Origin: Pseudogymnoascus destructans
Lineage: Eukaryota > Ascomycota > Leotiomycetes > Thelebolales > Thelebolaceae
Length of the DNA stretch: 64,000 bases
Direction: 5' to 3'
Assembly: GCF_001641265.1 (NCBI RefSeq)
Contig: NW_020167528.1
Coordinates: 124,001-188,000, forward strand
Below, piece after piece: positions 8,512 through 18,927 of this stretch. The first letter of the stretch is position 1, and each line of letters starts with the position of its first letter. The position numbers were made by a program, and so were the translations under genes. The notes under the pieces were generated by a model that was not told the DNA's origin, ran no database searches, and was given only the letters and a program-made list of their open reading frames with translations.

Positions 8512-11244
8512 ATGTCTTATAACCAATCTTTAAGCTCGCCATTACATTCCTATAGCGATGTCTTCTCTCTTGATGAACCTCGATCTATGAACATAACTCC
8601 TGACATTGAGTCCTCACAACAACTTGATGATCAATGGGATGGATTACAAAAAATCGAAGGCCTTAATGTGTTACGGTGGATGCCCTCAAAGGCAGACGTA
8701 TTTATCGATTGGTGGCATAACCAGTCCTGGTATAAAGAACAGCCAAATAACTTTCCAAGTATGGATAAGCAAATCAACTGGGGGTCAACAACTCGGACAT
8801 CACTATCATGGAGACACTTCGACCAAGGAGCTCGGAAGTCAACTGGCAAGCCAGTTATAGTCTGCACAAGGTGTTCAACAATACTAAGTCATCCAAGTGT
8901 TAAGGGCTCAGGGACAAGTACAATGAGCTCTCACTTAAAATCTGCTGGATGTAATAGGAAGTCGTCTCGGCATTCCATACTACATCAGACCCAGCTACAC
9001 CTCTCACGATCATCACCCGTAAGGACTATTACTATAAAACAGTACTAACTTATATAGAGCATACGCCTACAATCAGAAGAAGATCCAAAGGAAGCATTCT
9101 ATAGCTATGTTCTCGAGACCATAGTATCGTTAAATATATCATTCCGATCTGTTGAGAACCCTATATGGAGGGAGATGGCACTATGGCAGAACCAAAAGTA
9201 TCCACTTCCTTCGCCAACAACCCTACGGCGGCGCCTTGACGTTATGGTAGGTAAGGTGCAGCAGATCGCCCTCCATGGTCTTGTCCAAGGTGCAATCTTG
9301 ATAATTGGTCTAGCCTAGGGACAAGACACTCATTTATGGGTATTATGGCAATGTTTATAACCAAGGAATGGGAGTACTGTGAAGCCTTGATTGGATTTGA
9401 GTATTTTTATGGAGCTCATACTGGCAAAGAGCTTGCAACTATTGTCTGGCGCGTCATCTGCCAATATCGTCTAGACGGTAGAGTTCATTGTATTACAACT
9501 GATAATGCAAGTAACAATACCTCAATGATGGCGATAATTAATGATATGATAAAGGAGATATCACCAGAGCCAACAAAATACCATGACAGAGCTATTCATC
9601 ATATACCATGCTTTGCACACATTGTCCAGCTTGCTCAAAAGGCTCTCCTTGGGTCAATTTGACTAAACCCAACAAACTCAGAGCTACAGATTGACTGGGA
9701 TGAAACCTCAGTAGAAGAAATCGATGTCCTAAGTAAGAAGAAGGGTCTTCCATGGACACTTGCTAAGGTACGTTTATAGTAATCATTATAATAATTAAAC
9801 TAACAGAACACTAGCTTCAAAAGCTAGCAGTCTTTGTGAATTCAAGTTCACAGCGAAGAGAGCACTTTATAACAATCCAAAAACAGTGCATTAAAGACGG
9901 AACAAGAGTCTTACGGCTTATCCAAGATGTGTCAACCCGATGGGACTCAACTTTACATATGATGTTACGAGCAGTCCTCCTTCAGGAAGCAAGTTTACGA
10001 CTGAGTTTACACCAGCTAACATATTTCATATTAATGCTCAAGAGTGGAAACATATCACCTACCTCATTGACGTTACCCGCCACTTTAGCTTCTGGACCTC
10101 AAATATGGGTATAGCAAGTGGTGCACGGCTTGGCTTTGTTCTACCTGCATATGACGAATTGTTCGAAGGGCTTGAGGAGTGTACCCATCAATTGAAACCA
10201 TTACAAGATCCATGGATTCCAGTACTCCTAGAAGCTATTGACAAGGCTATACAGAAGCTTGATAAGTATTATACCTTGTCTTGTACAGGCATTGGTAGTT
10301 TATACGCCTTTGGTGCTATTCTATCACCACCGTTAAAGATGGAAGTGTTTGACCCTCGATATAGTTGGCTAAATCCTGAAACAAATTGGCAAGAGCATTT
10401 TGAAGGACAATTCCGAGCGTTATATAACCAACATTACGCAAACCAGGAAAGATCTAACCAACATGAGTCACAGTATAGGGAACTTGATAAGGACCCAATG
10501 GCTATGATTGTTAAATCGGAAGTGAAGCTATAACTCTTCAAGTCAAACTGATGACCAAGGAGGAGAGATAAAGCGGTACCTTAGTCTTGGTAAGTTTATA
10601 GTAATCATTATAGTAATTAACGCTAACTATTAGAAGCCGCCTCCTACGAACCTCTGTTAGTGTGGTGGAAAAACAATGAACGGCTATTTCCAGGACTTGC
10701 AGCTATGGCCCGGGATATACTTTGTATTCCTGCTTCAGAAGCTCTTGTTGAGCGAGTCTTTAGCACTACCTGTGATGTTTGTAATTATAGGCAGAACCAA
10801 ATGGCCCCTGATACCATACAGGGTATTATGCTTGTCTATTATTGGCAGAAAATCGAGCGGGAACAGCTGTTTGAACACTATTCAATTACATTATTAATTC
10901 TACTAATATGAGTGAGGAGGAAATAGCGTTTGAATATAATGCTCTAGTTGATAATATCCAGGAGAAGATGGCAATATAGTACATTCCTGACCGAAGCCCT
11001 AACCAGCCAAATACACACATCTGGACAACACGGAACCAAGACCGTTACAATTTCCTTCCAAAATGAGGGTGGTTATTCACTACCTTCACTTACAAAGCCT
11101 TCTATTGCAAAGAGGCCACGGAAAGATAATGGGCTCAACATACACCAGAAGGGGACAATCGAGACAACCGAATTAAGTCAAGTCCGTAACAAGTCACGGT
11201 CTGGTCAAGAAATTCTAGAGTCGTGGCGTAATACAGACATATAG
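8512..11244 (+). pseudogene. degenerate hAT transposase
   Basis: Pieces in order on the plus strand: an N-terminal part with a BED-like zinc finger (IVCTRCSTILSH...MSSHLKSAGC) at 8512-9048; the catalytic region with TTDNASNNTSMM and the IPCFAHIVQLA motif at 9336-9662; a middle section with STRWDST and helical sequence at 9836-10533; the C-terminal dimerisation region (IPASEALVERVFSTT) at 10660-10911; and a tail to 11244. Frames change repeatedly, and short AT-rich gaps near 9770-9810 and 10590-10635 could be introns. No TIR pair or 8-bp TSD was found. Confidence 0.82.
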
Positions 11245-11339
11245 TATAATTATAGTAATTGCCAATCTATCTAAACCACGTGAAAAATGTTCAAGTAGTG
11301 CTGTAAAAACTGTTTTAGTAGGGCTAGTCCTGTGATAAA

Positions 11340-11495
11340 ATTCGAGTGGTCCCGTGACCGGTTTCTTGGCAGACCGGTGGGGGACCGTGGGTTATTGGCT
11401 TCAGACCGGACCACGGTCTGGGTTGAAGATTTGGGACCGGACCGCCCCATGGTCCGGTCTGGGGTCGGTCCCCCGACAGGGTCAGTCCCCCGTGA
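11340..11495. repeat. GC-rich cluster of ACCGG/CCGGT palindromes
   Basis: Repeated GGACCGG, CCGGACCACGG and CCATGGTCCGG words in both orientations form several overlapping potential hairpins. Composition differs sharply from the AT-rich hAT remnant directly to the left. Subterminal arrays of this kind are common at hAT ends, so this may be its right end. No matching left end was found. Confidence 0.45.
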
Positions 11496-11496
11496 C

Positions 11497-11687
11497 GCAC
11501 GCTAACGGAGGTCATGGCAGTCCGAGTAAAGTAAGCTAGATTGAATCTAAAGAGAGAAGAAGAAGAAGAAGGAAGGAAGGTGAGGCTATTCTTCATAATA
11601 TACAGTTGTCCGCTTAGCGGTTGTAGCCTTGGTGGCTAAGGCTGCACCCGTAATAACCGTAACAAGCTGTGAGCTATAATCATAACA
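11497..11687. mobile_element. LTR family E, degenerate copy E1
   Basis: Shares the core TAAGCTAGATTGAATCTAAA and the following purine-rich AGAAG/GGAAGG tract with copies at 15098-15304 and 27679-27995, and ends ...ATCATAACA. The start (near TGACGCACG) is diverged and no TSD is visible. Assigned by similarity to the TSD-flanked copy E2. Confidence 0.6.
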
Positions 11688-11754
11688 GTAGTAACAGCAG
11701 GAGCACCACCCCCTTGCCCTTGTCCTCCTTATGTGCTAACGCCTAGCACTAGAC

Positions 11755-11814
11755 TTTAGCCTTAACAAGGAGGGCTTCTAAGTACCTTATAACAAGGGCT
11801 TTCTAAGTGCCTTA
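11755..11814. repeat. minisatellite (left part), unit about 25 bp
   Basis: Repeats of a unit like CTTATAACAAGGGCTTTCTA(AGTGC). The array resumes at 14575 on the other side of LTR-A3, so the LTR landed inside it. Unit length and bases vary slightly. Confidence 0.75.
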
Positions 11815-12506
11815 TGTAATGGTGGGTGCACCAGATGTGAGAATCTAGCCACCCAGGGGAAGGGATGGTTTTACTAAGACAACACACTGTCTTAGGAAAC
11901 AGAGCCAAAGAGCTTAGACATTCCACAACGCAGCCATCAGGTGTATGATGTAGTGGATGGTTTAGACAAGTTGTAACAAATGTTGAGTCTGAGAACTCAG
12001 GGATAAGTCAGAGGTTAGCACCTCACTGATTTTTCAGAAACAAGGAATAACAAGATCAATGCTTGGAAGCTTGGAAAAGATGTAGAAGTATGTGATAGTC
12101 AATTTACTGTACTGTCTGCTTGCCCTTCCTTAAGGAAAGGGCATGCTATTTATGCTAAAGGAGTGTAGTTCTCTCATTTTCCAAGACTTTCCATGACTAA
12201 CCAGGCTTGGTAACTGTAGTCGACGTAAGAGAATCCCATAGAACCATCTCCTAGGTTCCTAGAATATAGGAAGTGAAAGGAGGTCCAAGGTCAGAGTACC
12301 CCTATAGACAGATTATGTCAGAACTTAACCAATCTTGTGGGTAACTAAGGAGCGATGACGTGTAATGAATCATAGACGGTTGTAGAAGCTTTTGGAGCTA
12401 TCGTTCATGTTCCCAGGCCTCTAGTTGATAGAGATATGGCATGTGTAGTATTAGCCCAGTAACTAAGGAGTGATGTCATGTAATAAAATAGAGGGTTGTA
12501 GAGATA

Positions 12507-14366
12507 ACGTACATGTATAGCGAAAGCGCCAAACAAGCGAAAGCGCCAAAATTATCTACCCTCACGACAAACATTGCGATAAATCTACCACAACATTAGA
12601 AATCAATTGAAACTACTCGGAGTCCTCTTCCTCAGAGGTGTCTATTACAATCTGACACGTGCGCGCATTGTGCCCAGTCTCACCACACTTGCCACAGCGA
12701 CGGGCACGGGTTTCTTCCCTTGGCTTCCGACCACGGCTTGCCCTTATTTCCTGCTCTACCTGCTGCACAACATCCCTCTCATCCTGTAGCTCTTGCGCCC
12801 CTTGTTGACTAAGTGATCCTCCTTGCTGTAGTCGTGTTTTCCTAGCTCTCCGGCGCTTGCTTAGTACTTCATTTGCCTGTCGTAGGTTTTGGTTCTCTCC
12901 CTTTAGCAGTGCTAATTGATGCATTATTTGCGATGCACCCTTTGTAAACTGGTCAACAGCTGCATAGATTGAGGTTGGAGAGCTATTTTGATGGCGTGAA
13001 ATCCGAGTTTTAATAAATGTAGACTGTGACATAGCTTCAATTGGGTTGTTTGGTGTCTGAGAAACCCAAGGTTGAGCAGTACCTGGGCGGGAGCTTGGAG
13101 GCGTTGGTGTCCTTAACTTAAGATCAAGTGTAGATATCACTCTCTCAGGGTCAAATGGAAGAAGCCCTGCCCCTCGGAACCCGCCTCAAATGTTACTTTC
13201 CGTCATTGTAGTGTTAAATGCAGCGTGGAAGGCAGGAAAGAAGTCATCCTTTGTAATATGAGAAATATGAGCCTGCATCATATCTTCAATTTGCCGACCA
13301 TAGGCCTGCTTTAACGGGCCGAAACAGCCAACATCAAGTGGCTGGAGTAGATGAGAAGAGTGAGCAGGCATACAAAGCGTAATAATGTTGTGTTCCTTGC
13401 AGTACTCCTCAAACTCATCTGAGTGGTGGCTCTCATGACCATCAAGGACTAACAAGCGATAACCACCAACACTCCGGGCCTTTGTATGCTTCTCAAAGTG
13501 CTGAATCCAATCCATGCCTCTCTCGTTTGTAGTCCAGCCATTTTCAGTAACAGAAATCACCCAATCGCTTGAAAATCCACTATTCTCATACCAAGATGTA
13601 AGGTGGTTTTTGCCTGCAACAATGATAAATGGTGGTACTGCCCAACCTTGAGAACTAACGCCTTGGATTACTGTAACCCATTCCCGATTACCAGGCTGTA
13701 CCTTCTTTGCTTTTGCCCGCCCGTCTGAGCTTGTTACAACCATAGCAGTTGAGATAACGCCCATCATAAACCCAGTCTCATCAAAGTTGTAGATATCTGC
13801 TTCATCGATACCATATTTCGCAATTGTGTTACGCACAAGCTCAAACCAGCCATTAATAACTTCTGGATCTTCGCACTTAGCCCTCTGGTAGTCGTATTTG
13901 CGCTGAAAGCGTGTCTGGAGCTCTACACGCCGCTTAACAAAGTTTGAAGCCCAACGCGACCCAACGCGTGACGCGTCGCGTGTTGCAAGTAGTCGACTTG
14001 CCATATCTTCAACAACAGACAGCCGAGGAGGAAACCCTTTGGCAGCTAGGTCGAGTATATACTGAACAAGGACGGACTCCTCTAGGTTAGTTAATTTCCG
14101 TGAGTTGGCTTGGATATCGCGTCGTGAAGGTACACCTTCTAGACGACGACCTAGCTTGCGGTGGTCCACAGAATAGATCCTAGCAGCAACTCGAAGGCGT
14201 AACTTTGGGTCGCTTTGCATAGCCTGGATAGCTAGCACTAATTGGCTTTCATCGTTTTTATGGGGCATGTTTTGTTGTTGAGGAATTTAACATTTAGTTG
14301 GGGGGTTTGGTCACCGCATCATTTTGGCGCTTTCGCTTGTTTGGCGCTTTCGCTATACATGTACGT
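12507..14366 (-). mobile_element. pogo/Fot1-type DNA transposon, 46-bp TIRs, TA target
   Basis: 1860-bp element with identical 46-bp inverted ends beginning ACGTACATGTATAGCGAAAG. Each end contains two direct copies of GCGAAAGCGCCAAA. TA stands on both sides (12505-12506 and 14367-14368), and the uninterrupted LTR reads GAGATATGCTATG at this point. One gene on the minus strand fills the interior. The perfect match of the ends implies a recent insertion. Confidence 0.95.
12613..14268 (-). pseudogene. pogo-type transposase with one nonsense codon
   Basis: Starts MPHKNDESQLVLAIQAM at 14268: an HTH_psq-like region, a CENP-B-type HTH (RVGSRWASNFVKRR), the DDE core (IYNFDETGFMMGV, LLVLDGHESHHS, SHLLQPLDVGCFGPLK), then a C-terminal part ending in a CCHC knuckle (CGKCGETGHNARTC) and an acidic tail. 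An in-frame TGA at 13186-13188 (after TESNI) divides it; the same frame then continues (GGFRGAGLLPFDPERV) to 12613. Family members usually have Arg or Lys here, so CGA to TGA is the likely change. Without it the protein would be about 550 residues. A start at MTESNI or internal reinitiation is less likely. Confidence 0.9.
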
Positions 14367-14574
14367 TATGCTATGTGGTAATATTGGCCCAGTAACTAAG
14401 GACCGATGACGTGTAATGAATCATAGAGGGTTGTAGCAATTGTTGAGTAGTATTTCTCTTGTTGTTGGTGTGATAAGCCAAAATATGTATAGTGACTTGT
14501 AGGTTTGAGAGGAGATTTCTAAGTTTGCTCTTGAGTTTGATAGCAAACTGAGTGCAACGAATGTCAGTATGACA

Positions 14575-14705
14575 CCTTTCAACAAGGGCTTCTAAGTACC
14601 TTCTAACGAGGGCTTTCTAAGTGCCTTATAACAAGGGCTTTCTAAGTGCCTTGTAACGAGGGCTTCTAAGTGCCTTGTAATAAGGGCTTATAAGTGCCTT
14701 ATTAA
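14575..14705. repeat. minisatellite (right part), unit about 25 bp
   Basis: About five units of the type AACAAGGGCTTTCTAAGTGC(CTTAT), with A/G and length variation, continuing the array seen before LTR-A3. 14706-14888 holds no recognisable feature. Confidence 0.8.
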
Positions 14706-14888
14706 GGGCAGTAGGTAGTGAATCTGCCATTCGTTAGCCCTACTAATCGTTAGGGTTAACGGGCATAGTAGTGATGGCAGGGTATAGGCGCCTTCGACTA
14801 GATATTGCTATATATGGCAATTTCTTAAGAGCCTAGCGCTGATTTGGGAATAGAGGGGTAGGGGCCCTAGTTCCTGTCACACACTAAA

Positions 14889-15031
14889 AGTACGACAGTA
14901 ATTCAGTTGCTAAATTGCTCTACTAGAGCACCACATACACCCAAATTCCAAACCTGCCCTAAAGTACGACAGTAATTCAGTTGCTAAATTGCTCTAGTAG
15001 AGCAATTTAGCAACTGAATTACTGTCGTACT
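14889..15031. repeat. 69-bp palindrome plus a direct copy of its arm
   Basis: The arm starting AGTACGACAGTAATTCAGTT (34 bp) occurs at 14889-14922, again at 14963-14996, and then perfectly inverted at 14998-15031 with a single G as centre. The pair 14963-15031 is therefore a near-perfect palindrome that could extrude as a cruciform. No coding frame is involved. Confidence 0.93.
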
Positions 15032-15041
15032 GTCTGGATAA

Positions 15042-15475
15042 AATTAGCCTAAAGCAACTTTGCATCACAAACTTCTCTTAGATTGACGGGTTGCTCTTGT
15101 TACGATGGTCACAGAGGTCAAGAAGCCAGTCCGGAGAATAATAAGCTAGATTGAATCTAAAGAGGGAAGGAGAAGAAAAGGAAGGTGGTGAGGCTATTCC
15201 TCGTTATATACAGTTGTGCGCTTAGCGGTTCCCATAGTTGCTAGCGGCTGTGAGCTTCAATTGTAACACCACCAGCTCGAGTAGCTTCAGCTAATATCGT
15301 AACAGCTCTAGGCGACGGTCCACATGAAATTAGCCCAAACTAACTGTGCATCGATATGGTCTTTACAAATTCACATAGATTGACAGATTGCTCTAGGCGA
15401 CTGTCCGCATGAAAGTAGCTCAAAGCAACTGTGCATCGATATGCTCTTTATAATATTCACATCTGAATAATAATG
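15042..15475. repeat. tandem repeat, unit about 90 bp, split by LTR-E2
   Basis: Three imperfect copies share AGATTGACRGRTTGCTCT, AGGCGACNGTCC and AACTGTGCATCGATATG blocks: a partial copy ending near 15075, one spanning 15076-15097 and 15305-15375, and one at 15376-15475. The middle copy is interrupted by LTR-E2; removing it with one TSD restores a unit matching the third copy. Confidence 0.8.
15098..15304. mobile_element. solo LTR, family E (copy E2), TSD GCTCT
   Basis: 207-bp repeat from TGTTACGATGGTCACAGAGG to ATATCGTAACA with GCTCT on both sides (15093-15097 and 15305-15309). It contains the AGCTAGATTGAATCTAAAGA core shared with E1 and E3. Confidence 0.88.
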
Positions 15476-15478
15476 GAT

Positions 15479-16317
15479 TCATTTCTCAAGCCTCACCATT
15501 CTAATCCCTAACTCCGTTGATATTTCAGCCTCATCCAAGGCCACGTTCATCCGTTTGGCGAGCTCTTCATATTCGTCCAAGATTCTAAACAAAAATCTAC
15601 TCCGGATCTGTGATCCTTCTCTGCGAACCAGCGACATCATCAATCCACCGATTATGTTCCCCTTCTTGAACAACTCGCCCTCGACAGTCTGTTCCACAAA
15701 ACAAATAAATAGATGGCTCAAACTTTTAAACGGTTGCAATGCTTTTATAAGCGTCGATGGATCTTTAATATGCATGTCGCTCCACATAATGCCCATAGAC
15801 TCGATCTTAGAAACGTCAAGTCCGTCGTTTGCCGTAGCAAGTCGTCCAAAACGAATTCTCGTGTCAGTCCAATAGCCTGCGCAGCATTTGCGGAAAACAT
15901 CACGGCTGGATCTGGTTGCTGTTGCTAGAGATAATACAGTGGCAAAAGGAATACATAGGTATCGAGTGAATGCAAAGTCAAATCGAAGGGGTGCTCATGC
16001 GAGGACATAAACACGCCGTTGGGTTGAGCAGACAGAGGGCGATAAATGGCGAAGGCTTCAGAGCGCGTCTCGCGGTTAATATGAAAAAGGGGGTGTAGCC
16101 GCGGGCGCGTGAGAGGTGTCTTGTATAACAAGTCTGAGATTGCGTACAGGTTGTTGGAAGTAAGTGACGAGAGCTGCAGCTCAGTTACTCTGGGGGTAAG
16201 AATGAGGTGCCAGATGCTAAGGCGAATCTCGATCGGAAGACGGAAAAAAGGGGAAACGTCTGGTTGAGAGTGTGCGTTGGTTGGTTTAAAGAAGCCATGG
16301 GGGTAGGTAATAGGCAC
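15479..16317 (-). pseudogene. 2EXR (F-box-like) domain protein, probably broken
   Basis: The minus-strand frame from 16317 (MPITYPHGFF) carries the SPFFRLPIEIRLSIWHLIL signature typical of the fungal 2EXR family and reaches an in-frame TAG at 15925-15927 after LLPLYYL. The same frame continues (QQQPDPAVMFSANAAQAIGLTRE) and then homology-like sequence shifts frame near 15865 (RFGRLATANDGLDV, WSDMHIKDPSTL) to end at 15479. No GT-AG intron resolves both problems. CAG to TAG plus a one-base indel would explain it. It borders the transposon block. Alternative: a sequencing error or an unusual intron. Confidence 0.65.
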
Positions 16318-16751
16318 GATGTATCCGTAACGGTGGATGATATGGAGGATACACTCCCGGATAGCGAAGTACTCTATCTATAGGATATGTCAGAGGGATT
16401 GATCTTCAGAGTAGACATAATGTGAACTATGTCTGTGCCTTGGATGTGATGAAAAATACTGGGAACCTGCCGTGTAAGTTGCCTTTCTTATCAACTCTCA
16501 TTCCCGTCTGGCTGGAGCATGGGGAGGTTCCGGCTCCGAAAGTGACTCCACTGTACATTTCAACCTTGCCGTGGGACACCACCTGCCTGTTCAGTGCTTC
16601 GAACGGAAGTGATAAGAAAACAACGTACAATATTCCAAGTTGGACTTTATGTTGTTCTGTTATATAATTTACATGACTGAGCTATTAAGCAGGCCCTAAA
16701 ATGACCTGTGGGTATCACGGCCTCTTCCTCTATGGTCCTTTTTGGACTCCA
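16318..16751. other. intergenic, no gene seen
   Basis: Short frames occur on both strands, but none has family motifs or plausible neighbours. It holds the upstream side of the 2EXR remnant and the 3' region of ALG6. Confidence 0.5.
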
Positions 16752-18637
16752 TTACTTCGTCTTTTTTTTCGGGGTTACTTTTTGGCTACTTGGGGTTTCC
16801 ATGAGACGGCTGTTACGGACCAAAGTGCCCAAACACCACAAATAGCACGTGGAAAACCCTGCTGCTCCAACTACCACGTTAAGCACCACCCACAGATCTG
16901 GTAGACCCTTCGGCGCGTCCACAAACGCTTCTAGGCCATGCCATAGGATCATAACAAGATAAAAGATCGTATGTATGAAGACTGTGCTCTGGTCTAGTGG
17001 CCCCTTGCCCCATGCGGGTTTCCGGTAGACTCCCCAGCTCACTGGTGGTATATCAAGAAGGTATGCCCAAAGCAATGTCAACACTGCATATGGGACTCTC
17101 AGTTCAACACGTTGAAGGAGAGGGAACATGGTCCACGCGCCGAGAATGTTTGCAAAACCGACCCACGACCGTGTATACGGGTGCATGCCATTTTTCGATG
17201 CGAGAAGCAGCGTCATCGGCATTAGAGGCAATAATACCGACTTTTCGTGCACTTGGAAGCTGAAGAGGAAAAAGGCCCAGGCTGTCGTAGCCAACGCCAG
17301 CGGCAGCAGTTCTTTTCTAGGGTTCAGAAATATAGCCACGCATGGTGGGAAGATAGACCCCAGGGTCGCTAAAAGCGAAAGGCGTTGCAACTGGACGATT
17401 GGAAGATATTTAAGCTTGTATGCAATATTGAGAGCGCACCAGAAGTTCGCAACTTTGTCCTCGAATAAGCCACGGGCAAAGGGAAAGACGCGGTGAACCA
17501 GCTGCGCAACTTGATGCACCGGAGGAAAGTACCACGCATGTGGGTCCAAGTAGGCCGTGTAAGAAGCGAAAATAGGGAAGATAGGGGCATAGCCGTTCAA
17601 TTCGGGGATGGCATCTATGCCACGATGTTGATCATAGATTGCACCCGCAATGATGGGTAACAGCAAAAGCGCAAAGGCAGTAATTGTGACCAATGCGATG
17701 CCGAGGAACCTAGGGACATTGATGTTTGGGAAAATGCATACACCTAGTAGGTACGCAAAGATGGCCGGCGCGTAGTAGAGAGCCATTTGTTTGAACCCCA
17801 GAGCAAAAACAAAGAATATGCAGCTCCACATGTAGCGGCCTGCCACAATGCTCGACGCGCAAGCTAGAACCAACCCGAGCATCACAGTGTTATACTGGAA
17901 ATGGACATGGTCAATGAGTATGGTTCCTGGTTGGAGGAGAATCGCAACCAGCGCAACAGAAGAATCCCAAGTTTGAACGCCCTGGAGGCGGCTGTATCGC
18001 CTGACGAATATAACGGCAGCAGGGATATAGACCAAGTATTCGGAGATGATGACAGAGGCCCGCATGAAAACCTTGAGCGTTTCATCTTCCAACCCTCTTG
18101 AGGTATGCAGGAGGAACCACTTGGGATCTATATAAGACCCGATTTTCCCGAAGACCCAACTGTGATAAGCTGTCAAGGGCGGGTAATCCAACCCCCACCA
18201 CTCTAGGTCATGGAAGTACCATTGAGAGATAGGTAGCTGAGTTGTGATTTCCATCCAATGCCGCTGCGCCTCATAGTCCCCATGCATGGGAGGATTCTGG
18301 TAACCTGCCAAACGGAGGGAAATCAGCATGAATTCGTCCCAGTAATTACAGCTGGAGCCATACCTGAGTAACCCCATAGCCCGGCCGCCCAACGGATCAT
18401 TCCTACGACCATGAGGACAATTGGGAGTATGGTCCATTGCGAAATACCTCCAGGGGCTGACCACATAAAAGCTGCAAGAGGATATGCTGGTTTTATTCTG
18501 GTAGACGAGGCCGAGAGGTTTCCAGTGGTGTCTTTGTCTCGGCCTGCGCTGTGTTTGATGACATTGCTCGCAAAGGAGACCTCGCCGCCAGCTTTCTTCC
18601 CCTTGCGTCGAGGCTTGTGGGGTGAAGGCGTAGCCAT
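16752..18637 (-). CDS. ALG6: ALG6, dolichyl-P-Glc:Man9GlcNAc2-PP-dolichol glucosyltransferase
   Basis: Adds the first glucose to the lipid-linked N-glycan precursor in the ER membrane, using dolichyl-phosphate glucose (GT57 family). Two exons: 18637-18364 and 18304-16752, joined at WGYSG|YQNPP by a 59-bp GT-AG intron, giving about 608 residues. The first lumenal loop has GDYEAQRHWMEIT (residues ~98-110), which holds the conserved Asp of the family, followed by LEWWGLDYPPLTAYHS. About a dozen hydrophobic segments follow. The C-terminus ends KKTK, a KKxx-type ER retrieval signal. The start MATPSPHKPRRKGKK is preferred over a codon two residues upstream; either is possible. Divergent from TAF7. 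Confidence 0.95.
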
Positions 18638-18927
18638 TCTCAATCAACCCTACAATCTTCACTTTGCATTGTTTGCAAGAAACATATACAGGTCGTGAGG
18701 GGCAAAGCTGTCGACTTGGTTTCATGCCAAATATTGGGCTGTGTGTGGATTATTATTTTCCCGAAGCCCCCGACGCGACCTTGGTTGTTCCACAGAGTCC
18801 GCCACACCATCCACTTCACATTCACATCGCTCTTATGACGAACGCTACATCTCCCTGAAGACACCTTCGCGGACATTCCGAACCAAACAAATGCACCATT
18901 AAAGATACTGCGACTTCATCAACTACG
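18638..18927. promoter_or_regulatory. shared promoter region of ALG6 and TAF7
   Basis: The starts of ALG6 (minus) and TAF7 (plus) are 290 bp apart head to head, so both promoters and leaders must lie here. No clear TATA box or named factor site was recognised. Confidence 0.6.

Larger units (their letters stand above)
11815..14574 (+). mobile_element. LTR family A (copy A3), split by a pogo element
   Basis: LTR-A sequence runs 11815-12506 and 14367-14574. It starts TGTAATGG and ends ATGACA like the other copies. The flanks CCTTA (11810-11814) and CCTTT (14575-14579) differ at one base and lie in a minisatellite, consistent with an aged TSD. The insertion point within the LTR can be checked directly against the uninterrupted copy at 27050-27100. 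Confidence 0.88.
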
